Part shown: one piece after another, positions 24,591 through 33,345 of the stretch
Numbering within the stretch: the first letter of the stretch is position 1
Layout of the letters: every line of letters starts with the position of its first letter
From: Laceyella putida
GTDB lineage: Bacteria > Bacillota > Bacilli > Thermoactinomycetales > Thermoactinomycetaceae
Length of the DNA: 64,000 nt
Reading direction: 5' to 3'
NCBI RefSeq assembly: GCF_042665195.1
Contig: NZ_JBHTBW010000045.1
Coordinates: forward strand, 78,479-142,478
The notes under the pieces: model-generated
The model's input: only the letters and a program-made list of their open reading frames with translations
Told to the model about the DNA's origin: nothing
Databases searched by the model: none
Program-made: the position numbers and the translations under genes

Positions 24591-25214
24591 TCACTCTTCC
24601 TTTCGTATAAGTTCGTACCCTTTCCAACGGAGACCATTCTTAATCCAAACGGTGACAAACGCTTTCGTCCGCTGCAACCCCAACATCACCGTAAGCGAAA
24701 GCCAAACGGTATCCAAAAACTCCTGAGGCCCCCATATCAAAGGCATCAACATCTCTCGGTGAAAATAGGTGATCCAAACATGCAACATGAAACTCCCGTA
24801 CAAAATATAAGCCGTTTGTTCCGAGATTCGCCGCGATATGAGCAAGCCCCATCCGGAAAACGCCATGACACAGAGCGATCGAAAAAGCGGATTGGCCCAA
24901 TCGGTATTCACTCGGGCATATTCATGCCACAAGAAGAGCAGGGTCCCGGAAAACAAGCCATGGCTTAACATCATGACCGCCCTGGACAAGCGAAGCCGAC
25001 AAAGTGCCATCAACAGGCCAGACAGCAACACGATCAACCCGGGATGAATCCACGAGGACGCCGTTATGCCAAGGGGCGGACAAGAGGTCAATCCTAAAGC
25101 CCCCCATACCAACACGTACCCTTTCTTGCGGGACAGATCCGTTTGAAACCACTCCGCCCAATACAAAATAAATAAAATAATGATGCTGAGTTGCGCCAAA
25201 ATGCCGGGAGCCAT
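24591..25214 (-). CDS. yphA: YphA-like polytopic membrane protein
   Basis: A 207-residue, very hydrophobic protein with six or more membrane segments and no catalytic motif I recognise. The start ATG at 25214 has GGAGG ten bases upstream. Gene position between ypfD and the YIEGIA gene, and size, fit B. subtilis YphA. Immediately followed by the YIEGIA gene with one base between, so probably a three-gene sporulation operon. Confidence 0.7.
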   Translation of the reverse strand: MAPGILAQLSIIILFILYWAEWFQTDLSRKKGYVLVWGALGLTSCPPLGITASSWIHPGLIVLLSGLLMALCRLRLSRAVMMLSHGLFSGTLLFLWHEYARVNTDWANPLFRSLCVMAFSGWGLLISRRISEQTAYILYGSFMLHVWITYFHREMLMPLIWGPQEFLDTVWLSLTVMLGLQRTKAFVTVWIKNGLRWKGYELIRKEE

Positions 25215-25284
25215 CTTCCAATTTCCTCCAACCACAAGGAGATTTTTTGTAGTTTCACTCCAACAGCGGCTTTTTAAGCAAAAA

Positions 25285-25311
25285 AGAACCAGCCAAAATC
25301 TGGCTGGTTCT
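25285..25311 (-). terminator. Terminator after ypfD
   Basis: AGAACCAGCCA and TGGCTGGTTCT form an 11-base-pair stem with a five-base loop, followed on the minus strand by TTTTTTGC. Confidence 0.88.
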
Positions 25312-25325
25312 CGTCAAAGATGGCA

Positions 25326-26489
25326 TTATTTCAAGTTGCGCAACTCTGGGTACATGTCACCCAAGGTCACATTCAAACCGGTTGACGGCTGTTCTTGTTG
25401 CTGTTGCTCCATAACTTCTTTCACTTCTTTGCGCTCTTCTTCCACTTCGACATCTTTGATGCTTAAGCTGATTCGCTTTTGTTCGGGAGCCATTTCAAGC
25501 ACTTTCACTTGCACTTCTTGACCTTCTTCCAATACTTCCGCTGGAGTGGCCACGTGGCGGCGTGAAATTTGGGATACATGCACCAATCCTTCCACACCAG
25601 GGAAGACTTCGACAAACGCACCGAAGGAAACGAGGCGCTTAACGGTACCCTTCACCACGTCACCCGCAGCAATCTCTTTGGCCACTTTTTCCCATGGACC
25701 CTCGCTGGCCTCTTTGATGCTCAAGCTGATGCGCTCTTGCTCGCGGTTCACTTTGAGCACTTTTACTTTCACTTTGTCGCCTTCATTTAACATGTCGGCT
25801 GGATGCTCAACGCGGTGCCAAGCCAACTCGGATACATGCACCAGCCCGTCTACGCCACCGATATCCACAAATGCTCCGAAGTCGGTCAGACGCTGGACGG
25901 TTCCTTCCAACACTTGCCCTTCTTCCAGGGAAGCCAACACTTCTTGTTTTTTGCGGTTCAATTCATCTTCCAGAACGGCTTTGTGCGATAAGATGCATTT
26001 GTTTTTCTCAGCATCCAGTTCAATCACTTTCAAGGAAAGCTCGCGACCTTTATAATCGCTGAAATCTTCTACGAAATGAAGTTCGACATGAGAAGCGGGA
26101 ATAAATCCACGCACGCCAACATCAACCACAAGGCCACCTTTTACGATGTCCGCCACAGTTGCCGTCAGCACTTCACCCGTTTCAAATTTGCGTTCCAACT
26201 CTTCCCAGGCTTTTTCAGCATCAACCGCTTTTTTGGAAACGATTAATTTGTCTTCATCTTCCTTGATGCGAATCACTTTCACATCCAACTCGTCATCAAC
26301 ACTTAAGACGTCAGCCACCTTATCCACGTGCAAACTAGATAATTCTGAAATCGGCAAAATGGCTTCCGATTTATAACCAATATCAACTAACGCTTGGTTC
26401 TGCTCTACGTTGACAACTTTTCCTTTCACTACGTCGCCTACTTGGAAAGTAGTGACTTCAGTCAATTCAGATTTCATCTCTTCTGCCAT
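25326..26489 (-). CDS. ypfD: S1-domain RNA-binding protein (YpfD, ribosomal protein S1 homologue)
   Basis: A 387-residue protein with four S1 OB-fold repeats: FQVGDVVKGKVVNV, GEVLTATVADIVKGG, GQVLEGTVQRLTDFGAFVDI and GDVVKGTVKRLVSFGAFVEV. A Glu/Gln-rich tail follows. It is shorter than the six-domain S1 of enterobacteria, as usual in Bacillales. The start at 26489 has GAGGAGGG seven bases upstream; the longest frame adds eight unsupported codons. Confidence 0.94.
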   Translation of the reverse strand: MAEEMKSELTEVTTFQVGDVVKGKVVNVEQNQALVDIGYKSEAILPISELSSLHVDKVADVLSVDDELDVKVIRIKEDEDKLIVSKKAVDAEKAWEELERKFETGEVLTATVADIVKGGLVVDVGVRGFIPASHVELHFVEDFSDYKGRELSLKVIELDAEKNKCILSHKAVLEDELNRKKQEVLASLEEGQVLEGTVQRLTDFGAFVDIGGVDGLVHVSELAWHRVEHPADMLNEGDKVKVKVLKVNREQERISLSIKEASEGPWEKVAKEIAAGDVVKGTVKRLVSFGAFVEVFPGVEGLVHVSQISRRHVATPAEVLEEGQEVQVKVLEMAPEQKRISLSIKDVEVEEERKEVKEVMEQQQQEQPSTGLNVTLGDMYPELRNLK

Positions 26490-26563
26490 GAACGTGCCCT
26501 CCTCATTCTCCACACTAACTTAAAAATGTCCAAATCTAAAGTTTATGAAGGAAAGATCTGGAT

Positions 26564-26590
26564 GAAAAAGGTGATTTACTCACCTTTTTC
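26564..26590 (-). terminator. Terminator after plsC
   Basis: GAAAAAGGTGA and TCACCTTTTTC form an 11-base-pair stem with a five-base loop, directly past the plsC stop and T-rich on exit. Confidence 0.82.
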
Positions 26591-26601
26591 ATTCGATCTA
26601 A

Positions 26602-27189
26602 TTACCTGTGTTCATTCAACATTTGTTGGATTTGATGCATAACGAGATCAGTGAGTTCGTTTGCGGTTTCCGCACTTACTTTCCCCTCTGTGTAAGGAGT
26701 TACATCGATCGGTTGCCCTATTACCATCTTCACAGGTCGAAACAAGCGATAAGGACCGATGATGGCCACAGGAACAATGGGCGCTTTGCCTTTTAGTGCA
26801 ATCAGCGCAGCACCAATGTGGGCTTTTCCCAGTTCGCCCGTCTTGGAGCGGGTTCCCTCGGGAAAAATACCCAACATCTGTCCATCTCTCAGCAATCTGA
26901 TCGCATTTTTGACCGCCGCGCTATCCCCCGCTCCCCTTTTCACCGGAAAAGCGTTCAGTTCGCGAAGAAAACGGGCCAGGATCGGAATGCGAAAAAGTTC
27001 ATCTTTCGCCATAAAGTGGATTTGGCGGGTGATAAATGCCCCCACCAAAGGCGGATCAAAATTGCTGATGTGATTGGCACAGAGGACAACAGGTCCTTGG
27101 GTGGGAATGTGACGCTCTCCCTTCACTTCGACGCGGTACAGTATGTTCAGCAAAAACCGTGCGAATCCGCGGATCAACGTATACAACAT
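26602..27189 (-). CDS. plsC: 1-acyl-sn-glycerol-3-phosphate acyltransferase
   Basis: Second acylation in phosphatidate synthesis. A 195-residue protein with a hydrophobic N terminus, the catalytic HX4D in NHISNFDP near residue 40, the glycerophosphate-binding FPEGTRSKTGEL near 110, and VPVAIIGPY. Starts three bases after the cmk stop, an arrangement common in Bacillales. Confidence 0.93.
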   Translation of the reverse strand: MLYTLIRGFARFLLNILYRVEVKGERHIPTQGPVVLCANHISNFDPPLVGAFITRQIHFMAKDELFRIPILARFLRELNAFPVKRGAGDSAAVKNAIRLLRDGQMLGIFPEGTRSKTGELGKAHIGAALIALKGKAPIVPVAIIGPYRLFRPVKMVIGQPIDVTPYTEGKVSAETANELTDLVMHQIQQMLNEHR

Positions 27190-27192
27190 ATC

Positions 27193-27864
27193 TTACTCCT
27201 CACCGCCCATTTTGTGACGGCAAAGTTGCATAATGCTTTCGACAATATCCTCGATTGAAAGATCGGTCGTGTCGATAAGCACAGCATCTTTCGCCTGCTC
27301 AAGTGGAGCATACTTGCGAGTGCGATCATTTTCATCCCGATGCTTGATCTCTTCCCTCAACTGGTCGAGATTCACATCGATCCCTTTCGCTTTCAACTCT
27401 TTATATCGTCGAAACGCGCGTTCTTCAATGGAAGCGGTTAAGAACACTTTTACGTCTGCCTCTGGCAAAACATGTGTGCCGATATCCCTTCCATCCATGA
27501 CCACACTCTGCCGCGCGGCGATTTCTTGCTGTTTATTGACGAGAATGCGGCGTACTCCCGGCATTTTGGCGATAGCCGAAGCCAACGCCGAAATTTCCTG
27601 AGTGCGAATCTCTTCTTTCAGCAAAAGACCATTGACGATAATCCCTTGTGGATGAAGGGAAAAAGTGAGCTGTTCAGCTAGTTGGGTAATCGCTTCTTCG
27701 TCATGCACATCCAGATTCTCACGCAGCGCTTTCCAAGCGATTGCCCGGTACATGGCTCCTGTATCCACATAGGACAAACCGAGGCGACCCGCGACTTGGC
27801 GCGCCACCGTGCTTTTTCCGGCTCCAGCCGGTCCATCAATCGCTATTTGCAAATGTTTCATCAA
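27193..27864 (-). CDS. cmk: Cytidylate kinase
   Basis: Phosphorylates CMP and dCMP using ATP. The 223 residues include P-loop DGPAGAGKSTVARQ at about 10-23, DTGAMYRA, VVMDGRDIGTHVLPEA and the lid region RRYKELKAKG. Two consecutive ATG codons open the frame. The leader carries a hairpin and a palindrome (27902-27951). Confidence 0.96.
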   Translation of the reverse strand: MMKHLQIAIDGPAGAGKSTVARQVAGRLGLSYVDTGAMYRAIAWKALRENLDVHDEEAITQLAEQLTFSLHPQGIIVNGLLLKEEIRTQEISALASAIAKMPGVRRILVNKQQEIAARQSVVMDGRDIGTHVLPEADVKVFLTASIEERAFRRYKELKAKGIDVNLDQLREEIKHRDENDRTRKYAPLEQAKDAVLIDTTDLSIEDIVESIMQLCRHKMGGEE

Positions 27865-27901
27865 TCTTACATATCCTCCCTAAGCCGGGATGAAAAACAA
27901 G

Positions 27902-27951
27902 CGAGCAGGGAATACCTGCTCGATTGGAGATACTTATTCGATTTAAATCGA
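27902..27951 (-). promoter_or_regulatory. Palindrome and T-tailed hairpin in the cmk leader
   Basis: TCGATTTAAATCGA (27938-27951) is a perfect 14-base palindrome. About 15 bases closer to cmk, CGAGCAGG and CCTGCTCG form an eight-base-pair hairpin followed on the minus strand by CTTGTTTTTC. This could be an operator plus attenuator, or a second terminator for ypeB. A weak TTGAAG lies just upstream of the palindrome. Confidence 0.35.
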
Positions 27952-28120
27952 CTTCAAGTAAATCCCTATCGAAATCTTTGACCCCAACAGCCTATCAACC
28001 TATGTATTTCTTTTTTGGCTAACCCTATGAGGATTCCATAATTAGTCCTATGGTTATTAGAGTAAAGAAATCCTGTTTAAAGAATAACATAATTTTGTCA
28101 CACTTGCAATGAAAACAATT

Positions 28121-28152
28121 AAATGAGCCGATTGTATTATATCGGCTCATTT
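28121..28152 (-). terminator. Terminator after ypeB
   Basis: AAATGAGCCGAT and ATCGGCTCATTT form a 12-base-pair stem with an eight-base loop, six bases past the ypeB stop. Confidence 0.85.
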
Positions 28153-28158
28153 AAAATA

Positions 28159-29505
28159 TTAAACTTGATTCGCGTTGGCTTTCTCTATTCGATCAATATA
28201 CTCCTCTTCACCCGTATTGGCATTGATGAAAAGTCGATACTGCTCGCCATTGATCGTTCCCATAAATTCGTGACACAACACTTGATCGCCGTTACGGTTA
28301 TATATCACCGCCAGATTGCTTTTGGTTACCTTGAGATGGGGATTTACTTGCTTACGGGCTTCAGCCGCGCTCAATTTCGGTTTCCGCTTGGTCCAATCCA
28401 TCTTGTTAAATACATACTCGTCCGCTTGCAGGCCCATGATCTCTCCGTTGTCCAAAGCCACTTTCACCGCCAAGGACTCCGGATAGACATAGATGCCGTC
28501 TTCTTTGTGGACAAAATTGAATGAGGCGATATTGGACACTTCATCATAAGAAATCGCCGTCATGTTTTCATAACCAACCCGGTCGAGGAAACGGGTCGCC
28601 CGGGATAACGCTTGATCGATATTCAGGCGTTTTTTCTTGACGGGCCGGTCAAACACCATCCAGACGATATGTCCGTCGACAGTAGTGAGATCCGTATACA
28701 CTTCCGTCTGGTTTCGCCCTTGATATCTTACGCTGTAAGTGGGATAATCCCCTTTTTTGTTTCTGGTCACACTCATCCCTTTGGTTGAATCGCGACCAAA
28801 CGCATACGCCACACGCTGTTTGGCTTGTTCCGGTGTGATCAGTTTTCCTGTTAGCCGCTTTACCCGTTCCCGCTGGCGTATCTCCATGTTGTTGACGGAC
28901 GGCCCCCAATCGACTTCCGGGAACTCTTGAACAACTTGGTTGACCTTCTTGAACCCGTCAATAATCGTGTTATCCATCTTCTTGTCTTCTGAAGCCACAG
29001 CCAATTCCACATCCATCCAACGCAGATTGCGGCTCAGCACTTGACTTTGTAGCGAAGACAAGTCGTCGTTGATATGCCTCGACTGTTGGTAAAGCGTGTT
29101 CAATGTTTTCCACTCTTTTTCGTTGAGCGGTTCCTTATCCAAATCGCGGACGCCCACTTCGTAGGCAAAATTTCCGACACGAGACAAAAATTTCTCGGCG
29201 GAATCAAATGGCATCAGCGTCAAAGGCAATTGGCCGATATCGCTTTGCGCGGCGTACGCCAAGCGCCAAACGTTGGTCATGGCGGAACTTAGTTGCCGCC
29301 TTGAATTGAGGGCAATCGATTTCCCCAATTCCCCCTGCAAACGGTTCATCCGGTCATTCAAATCATGGAAAGCTCGTTGATATTGGTTTTCCGCTTTAAT
29401 CAATACCGAATTTTTATCCTGATGCTCCATATATCCCCATGCAGCTGCGGCGATAAATGCGACGGCTACAATCGGCAATAAGATCGCTGCCATTCGTTTG
29501 TACAT
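28159..29505 (-). CDS. ypeB: Germination protein YpeB
   Basis: Spore inner-membrane protein that stabilises the cortex-lytic enzyme SleB. It has 448 residues, the usual length, with one N-terminal membrane segment (ILLPIVAVAFIAAAAWGY). A helical N-terminal part is followed by PepSY-like repeats: TPEQAKQRVAYAFG near 225, NIDQALSRATRFLDRVGY near 300 and SAAEARKQVNPHLKV near 390. AGGAG lies ten bases before the ATG. No sleB is found next to it, which is unusual. A sigma-G-like promoter lies at 29568-29597. Confidence 0.93.
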   Translation of the reverse strand: MYKRMAAILLPIVAVAFIAAAAWGYMEHQDKNSVLIKAENQYQRAFHDLNDRMNRLQGELGKSIALNSRRQLSSAMTNVWRLAYAAQSDIGQLPLTLMPFDSAEKFLSRVGNFAYEVGVRDLDKEPLNEKEWKTLNTLYQQSRHINDDLSSLQSQVLSRNLRWMDVELAVASEDKKMDNTIIDGFKKVNQVVQEFPEVDWGPSVNNMEIRQRERVKRLTGKLITPEQAKQRVAYAFGRDSTKGMSVTRNKKGDYPTYSVRYQGRNQTEVYTDLTTVDGHIVWMVFDRPVKKKRLNIDQALSRATRFLDRVGYENMTAISYDEVSNIASFNFVHKEDGIYVYPESLAVKVALDNGEIMGLQADEYVFNKMDWTKRKPKLSAAEARKQVNPHLKVTKSNLAVIYNRNGDQVLCHEFMGTINGEQYRLFINANTGEEEYIDRIEKANANQV

Positions 29506-29567
29506 GGCATCACGTCTCCTTTATCCTCATGGGTTCTTAGGCTTCCAACTCTCTTTGTTTCTTCAGA

Positions 29568-29597
29568 TAGTCTGAGCGAGAGGGGAAAGAAATATGC
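29568..29597 (-). promoter_or_regulatory. Sigma-G-like promoter of ypeB
   Basis: GCATA (29597-29593) and CAGACTA (29574-29568) are 18 bases apart on the minus strand, close to the forespore sigma-G pattern (GMATR, 17-18 bases, CATNHTA) with one mismatch. The sleB-ypeB operon of B. subtilis is sigma-G dependent. Confidence 0.5.
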
Positions 29598-29639
29598 AAC
29601 CGTCCACACAAAAAACCGGAAGCTATTCCGACTTCCGTT

Positions 29640-29801
29640 TCACAGCTTTTCCCGTTCAATGTCAAAGTCGGCGTCATTGTTGCAAAGACATCGCTTAAAG
29701 CCTGTTTCCAACTTCCCTTTTTTCATTCTTCCTTTTAAAATGAATCGTTCGCCGCATTGGTTGCAACTGATGGTCACCACATATTTTGCATTTTCATTCA
29801 T
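29640..29801 (-). CDS. Small zinc-ribbon-like protein, 53 residues
   Basis: MNENAKYVVTISCNQCGERF then a basic stretch and CLCNN. Four cysteines are arranged as Cys-x2-Cys and Cys-x-Cys, suggesting a metal-binding knuckle. The ATG at 29801 has a GGCGGTGAG-type site. The open frame extends upstream but crosses the divergent ansA promoter region. Divergent from asparaginase and upstream of ypeB. Family not identified. Confidence 0.55.
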   Translation of the reverse strand: MNENAKYVVTISCNQCGERFILKGRMKKGKLETGFKRCLCNNDADFDIEREKL

Positions 29802-29835
29802 CCGTCTCACCGCCCTTAATTTCTCCTCCCTATTA

Positions 29836-29864
29836 TTGACACGAGCGGATGGGTTCCATACGAT
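29836..29864 (+). promoter_or_regulatory. Promoter of ansA
   Basis: TTGACA (29836-29841) and TACGAT (29859-29864) are 17 bases apart. This is followed 65 bases later by the ansA start. Confidence 0.65.
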
Positions 29865-29928
29865 AGAGAATGGCATCCCATTACAGAAAGGTGGAACAGG
29901 GCGGGCAACCACCCGCAGGCTATCATAT

Positions 29929-30900
29929 ATGAATAAAAAAGTGATTGTCATTACCACCGGCGGAACGATAGCCATGAGCCAAAACTTGGAATCGCAAGGG
30001 GTCAAATTGCAAGATCCCCTTGCCTTGCAAAGCGCTCTTCCCCTTTTGAACCAATATGCGCATGTGGAAATGGATCATCTATTCAACATGCCCAGTCCCC
30101 ACATTACGCCGTTCCATATGTTCCAGATTGCGGAGCGGGTAAAGAATCATCTTGACCGGGGAGCGGATGGCGTCGTAGTCACGCATGGGACGGATACACT
30201 GGAAGAAACCGCTTATTTTCTTCATCTTGTCTTGGATCACGAACAGCCCGTGATCGTCACCGGGGCGATGCGAAGCTCCAATGAATTGGGGGCGGATGGG
30301 CCTGTGAACATGGTGAATTCCGTCCGCGTCGCCGCACATGAGCAAGCCCAAGGCCGCGGCGTGCTAGTCGTCTTCAATGATGAAATTCACACCGCCAGAG
30401 ACGTAACCAAAACGCATACCAGCAATGTGGCCACCTTTCAATCGCCTGGCTTGGGGCCTGTCGGTTTGGTGACCAAAAAGGAGATTCGCTTCTTGCGCAA
30501 CTCGGTGAAGGAACCTCGTTTCTCCTTCAAGCCGCCTGAGCACGAAGTCGCTTTGATCAAGGTGGTGGCAGGGTTGGACGACAGCTTGATCACCTGGGCA
30601 ATGGACCGTCGCATCGGCGGCATCGTACTGGAAGGTCTGGGGCAAGGAAATATACCGCCAGCGATGTTGCCCGGATTAAAAAAGGCGCTGGCCAAACCAA
30701 TCCCTGTCGTATTGGTGTCCCGTTGCTTCAACGGCTTTGTCCAGGACACGTATGAGTATGAAGGGGGTGGGAAACAACTAAAAGAGCTCGGTTTGATCTT
30801 CTCCAATGGGATCAACGGCCAAAAAGCGCGGATTAAACTGATGCTCGCCTTATCGATGACACAAGACGCAACAGAGTTGCAAAATTATTTTCAGTTTTGA
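29929..30900 (+). CDS. ansA: L-asparaginase, type I-like
   Basis: Hydrolyses asparagine to aspartate and ammonia. The 323 residues have both catalytic-threonine motifs: ITTGGTIAM near the N terminus and VVTHGTDTLEETAYFL near 85-100, plus TGAMRSSNELGADGP. No signal peptide, so cytoplasmic. The ATG at 29929 was chosen over a much longer upstream frame that runs through the promoter. The ribosome site is weak (GCAGG), and a GC-rich hairpin (GGGCGGG/ACCCGC) lies just before the start. Confidence 0.92.
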   Translation: MNKKVIVITTGGTIAMSQNLESQGVKLQDPLALQSALPLLNQYAHVEMDHLFNMPSPHITPFHMFQIAERVKNHLDRGADGVVVTHGTDTLEETAYFLHLVLDHEQPVIVTGAMRSSNELGADGPVNMVNSVRVAAHEQAQGRGVLVVFNDEIHTARDVTKTHTSNVATFQSPGLGPVGLVTKKEIRFLRNSVKEPRFSFKPPEHEVALIKVVAGLDDSLITWAMDRRIGGIVLEGLGQGNIPPAMLPGLKKALAKPIPVVLVSRCFNGFVQDTYEYEGGGKQLKELGLIFSNGINGQKARIKLMLALSMTQDATELQNYFQF

Positions 30901-30965
30901 GCTTAATCGTGCGCTCATTTGGAGCGTGGGTGGGTGAGGGAGCATGAAGCAAAGAAGGAAGGAAA

Positions 30966-32243
30966 TTGAAAGAATCTTTTTCGGTTTTTCGTTTAAATCA
31001 ACGTAATACTTCTATTCGCACCGAGTTTTTGGCTGGATTAACCTCTTTTTTCACCATCTGCTACATTATTATCGTGAATAGTTCCATTATCGCCGAAACA
31101 GGCATTCCCTTCGGGGCTGCGCTCTTGGGAACCATCTTCACCTCATGCCTCGGCTGCTTGTTGATGGGGTTGTGGGCAAATGCCCCGATCGTCGTCGTAC
31201 CGGGCATGGGCGTCAACGCGTTTTTCACTTATACGATGGTGCATGAGATGGGGCTCACCTGGCAAGAAGCGTTAACCGTGGTGGTGATGGCTGGCATCTT
31301 GTTTTCCATCATCACCTTTACGCCTCTGGCCGTCTGGCTGAGCAACGCAGTACCCACCGCCTTAAAAAAAGGGATGACGGTGGGCATCGGCCTACTTATC
31401 ACCTTCATTGGTTTGCAAAAGGGCGGATTGATCATCGCGAATGAACAAACCTTTGTCAGCATCGGTGATCTGCATCAGCCAAAAGCGTGGTTGACTGTAT
31501 TCAGCCTCGTCCTGCTGACGATTCTCTATGTGCGCAAAGTGCAGGGCGCATTTTTAATCACCCTATTCTTGGCCACCTTGGTCTCACTCATGGCAAACCC
31601 GGCGTCGATCCACAGTGAGCCGACTTCCCTGTCGTTGGCCGGCTATGCTCCCCTGCTGGGCAACTTTGTGCTGTACGGCATGGGCAAACTCTCTTTCTGG
31701 GTGGCCACTTTCACCTTAACCATGATTCTCGTGTTTGAAAATATGGGGCTGTTGCAAGGATTACTGGAAGACAAGCAAAAATTCCCCGCCGCTTTTCAGG
31801 CCAGTGGTTTATCCAACATTGTCGCAGGACTTTTGGGAACAAGTGCGACGATCTGCGCCTTGGAAAGCGCCACAGGGACCCAATCCGGGGGCAAAACGGG
31901 GCTGACGGCCATCACGACGGGGGGGCTGTTCCTGCTCTCGCTCGTCTTTATTCCCTTCCTCAACTGGATTCCGGAAAGCGCGGTAGCCGCCATTATGATC
32001 GTGGTGGGAGGTTTGATGATGCAAGAGGTGCAATCGATTCCATTTACCGATTTTACGGAGGGATTGCCGGCGTTTATCACCTTTGCCTTCATCCCTTTTA
32101 CCTACAGCATCCCCAATGGTATCGCTTTCGGTTTTATCGCCTATGCCATTTTGAAAATCGCGGCGAAACGCGCGAGGGAAGTGCCGCTCCCATTTTTTAT
32201 CATCGCCTTGTTATTCATGCTGCAATTGGGCCTTCACAGCTAA
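30966..32243 (+). CDS. NCS2-family (AzgA-like) purine base permease
   Basis: Polytopic membrane transporter of 425 residues with about 12 hydrophobic segments. AzgA/PbuG/PbuO-type marks are the N-terminal RTEFLAGLTSFFTICYIIIVN, APIVVVPGMGVNAFFTYT and GTSATICALESATG with GGKTGLTA. Its substrate is probably guanine, hypoxanthine or adenine; which one cannot be told. It starts with TTG preceded by AAGGAAGG. Follows ansA by 65 bases, likely the same transcript. Confidence 0.85.
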   Translation: MKESFSVFRLNQRNTSIRTEFLAGLTSFFTICYIIIVNSSIIAETGIPFGAALLGTIFTSCLGCLLMGLWANAPIVVVPGMGVNAFFTYTMVHEMGLTWQEALTVVVMAGILFSIITFTPLAVWLSNAVPTALKKGMTVGIGLLITFIGLQKGGLIIANEQTFVSIGDLHQPKAWLTVFSLVLLTILYVRKVQGAFLITLFLATLVSLMANPASIHSEPTSLSLAGYAPLLGNFVLYGMGKLSFWVATFTLTMILVFENMGLLQGLLEDKQKFPAAFQASGLSNIVAGLLGTSATICALESATGTQSGGKTGLTAITTGGLFLLSLVFIPFLNWIPESAVAAIMIVVGGLMMQEVQSIPFTDFTEGLPAFITFAFIPFTYSIPNGIAFGFIAYAILKIAAKRAREVPLPFFIIALLFMLQLGLHS

Positions 32244-32245
32244 AT

Positions 32246-32282
32246 AAAAAAGCGATTTCCGGCTCCCGGAATCGCTTTTTTT
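32246..32282 (+). terminator. Terminator after the purine permease, shared with ypdA
   Basis: AAAAAAGCGATT and AATCGCTTTTTT flank a short GC core. T-rich on both strands and placed between two convergent genes, so it can serve both. Confidence 0.85.
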
Positions 32283-32285
32283 GCT

Positions 32286-33266
32286 TTACGGGCAGGTTAG
32301 CTTCTGTTTGTCCCGGATATGGCGCGCAATCGAACGGCCATGATAACGTCCGTTCTCGATAAAAACTTTGGTTGCATCATGTCCTGTGGCGATCACTCCG
32401 GCCAGAAACAACCCGGGCACCGTGGTTTCCATCGCATCTGACAAAATCGGCACACCCGTCTCATGGTCTATCTCTCCGCCCAACCGCTCCACAAACGATA
32501 AGTTGGGTCGATATCCCGTCATCGCAAACACGGCATCAGCTGGAATCTCCGTCAATTCCCCGTCTTTTTCTATCACTACGGCTCGTGGAGTGATCTCACG
32601 CACCTCCGCTCCCCAGTGCATATGGATGCGTTCTTTTTCGATCGCGGTTTCAATCAACGGCCTCACCCATGCTTTGACGCTATCATGAAAGGAATTTTTG
32701 CGGTAAACCATAGTCACGTGCGCCCCCACATGATGCAGGTCAAGCGCCACATCAATCGCGGAGTTTCGTCCGCCGATCACCACGACCCGATCCCCCGCAT
32801 ACGGATGGGCATCGTGAAAATAATGTTTCACATGGGGCAAATCTTCCCCCGGAATATTCATCAAGTTGGGGTTATCATAATACCCTGTAGCCAATACCAC
32901 ATATTTCACTTCATATATGCCACGTCCATCCCGTCTGGACGTCATCACGCGAAACCCTTCTTTCAGCCGTTCTATTTCCACGACTTTTTCGTAAGTGTGA
33001 AGTTCCAAATGGTGTTTTCTGACCACGGTCCGAAAATAGGCCAACGCTTCATATCGGGTGGGTTTTTCATTAACCGTCGTAAATGGGATACCTCCGATCT
33101 CCAAATTGTCGGCTGAGCTAAAGAAAGTCATGGACAAAGGATAATGATAAATCGAATTTACCAAACAGCCTTTTTCGATGATTAACGGCTCCAATCCCTC
33201 TTTTTGAAGCTCAATCGCGGCAGACAATCCGCAGGGGCCCGCTCCGACTACAATGACATCAAACAT
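32286..33266 (-). CDS. ypdA: Bacillithiol disulfide reductase (YpdA)
   Basis: FAD-dependent, NADPH-using reductase that recycles oxidised bacillithiol. It has 326 residues. FAD-binding GAGPCGLSAAIEL is at residues 8-20, a second Rossmann motif VVIGGRNSAIDVALDLHH near 165, and LATGYYDNPN. The characteristic Cys after the first glycine motif (GPCG) is present. Next to gudB as in B. subtilis, and near bshB2 (34800), which belongs to bacillithiol synthesis. Confidence 0.92.
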   Translation of the reverse strand: MFDVIVVGAGPCGLSAAIELQKEGLEPLIIEKGCLVNSIYHYPLSMTFFSSADNLEIGGIPFTTVNEKPTRYEALAYFRTVVRKHHLELHTYEKVVEIERLKEGFRVMTSRRDGRGIYEVKYVVLATGYYDNPNLMNIPGEDLPHVKHYFHDAHPYAGDRVVVIGGRNSAIDVALDLHHVGAHVTMVYRKNSFHDSVKAWVRPLIETAIEKERIHMHWGAEVREITPRAVVIEKDGELTEIPADAVFAMTGYRPNLSFVERLGGEIDHETGVPILSDAMETTVPGLFLAGVIATGHDATKVFIENGRYHGRSIARHIRDKQKLTCP

Positions 33267-33298
33267 AACATACAGTCACCTCCAACGATGCAAAAGAA

Positions 33299-33322
33299 GA
33301 ACACCCTTCACTTAGGGTGTTC
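33299..33322 (-). terminator. Terminator after gudB
   Basis: GAACACCCT and AGGGTGTTC form a nine-base-pair stem with a six-base loop, followed by TTCTTTTG on the minus strand. Confidence 0.82.
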
Positions 33323-33345
33323 TCCTAACCACTCACCTTATTATA

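Noticed and set aside
28123..28524. Plus-strand open frame opposite ypeB
   Set aside because: A shadow of a well-supported gene with no ribosome site or family resemblance.
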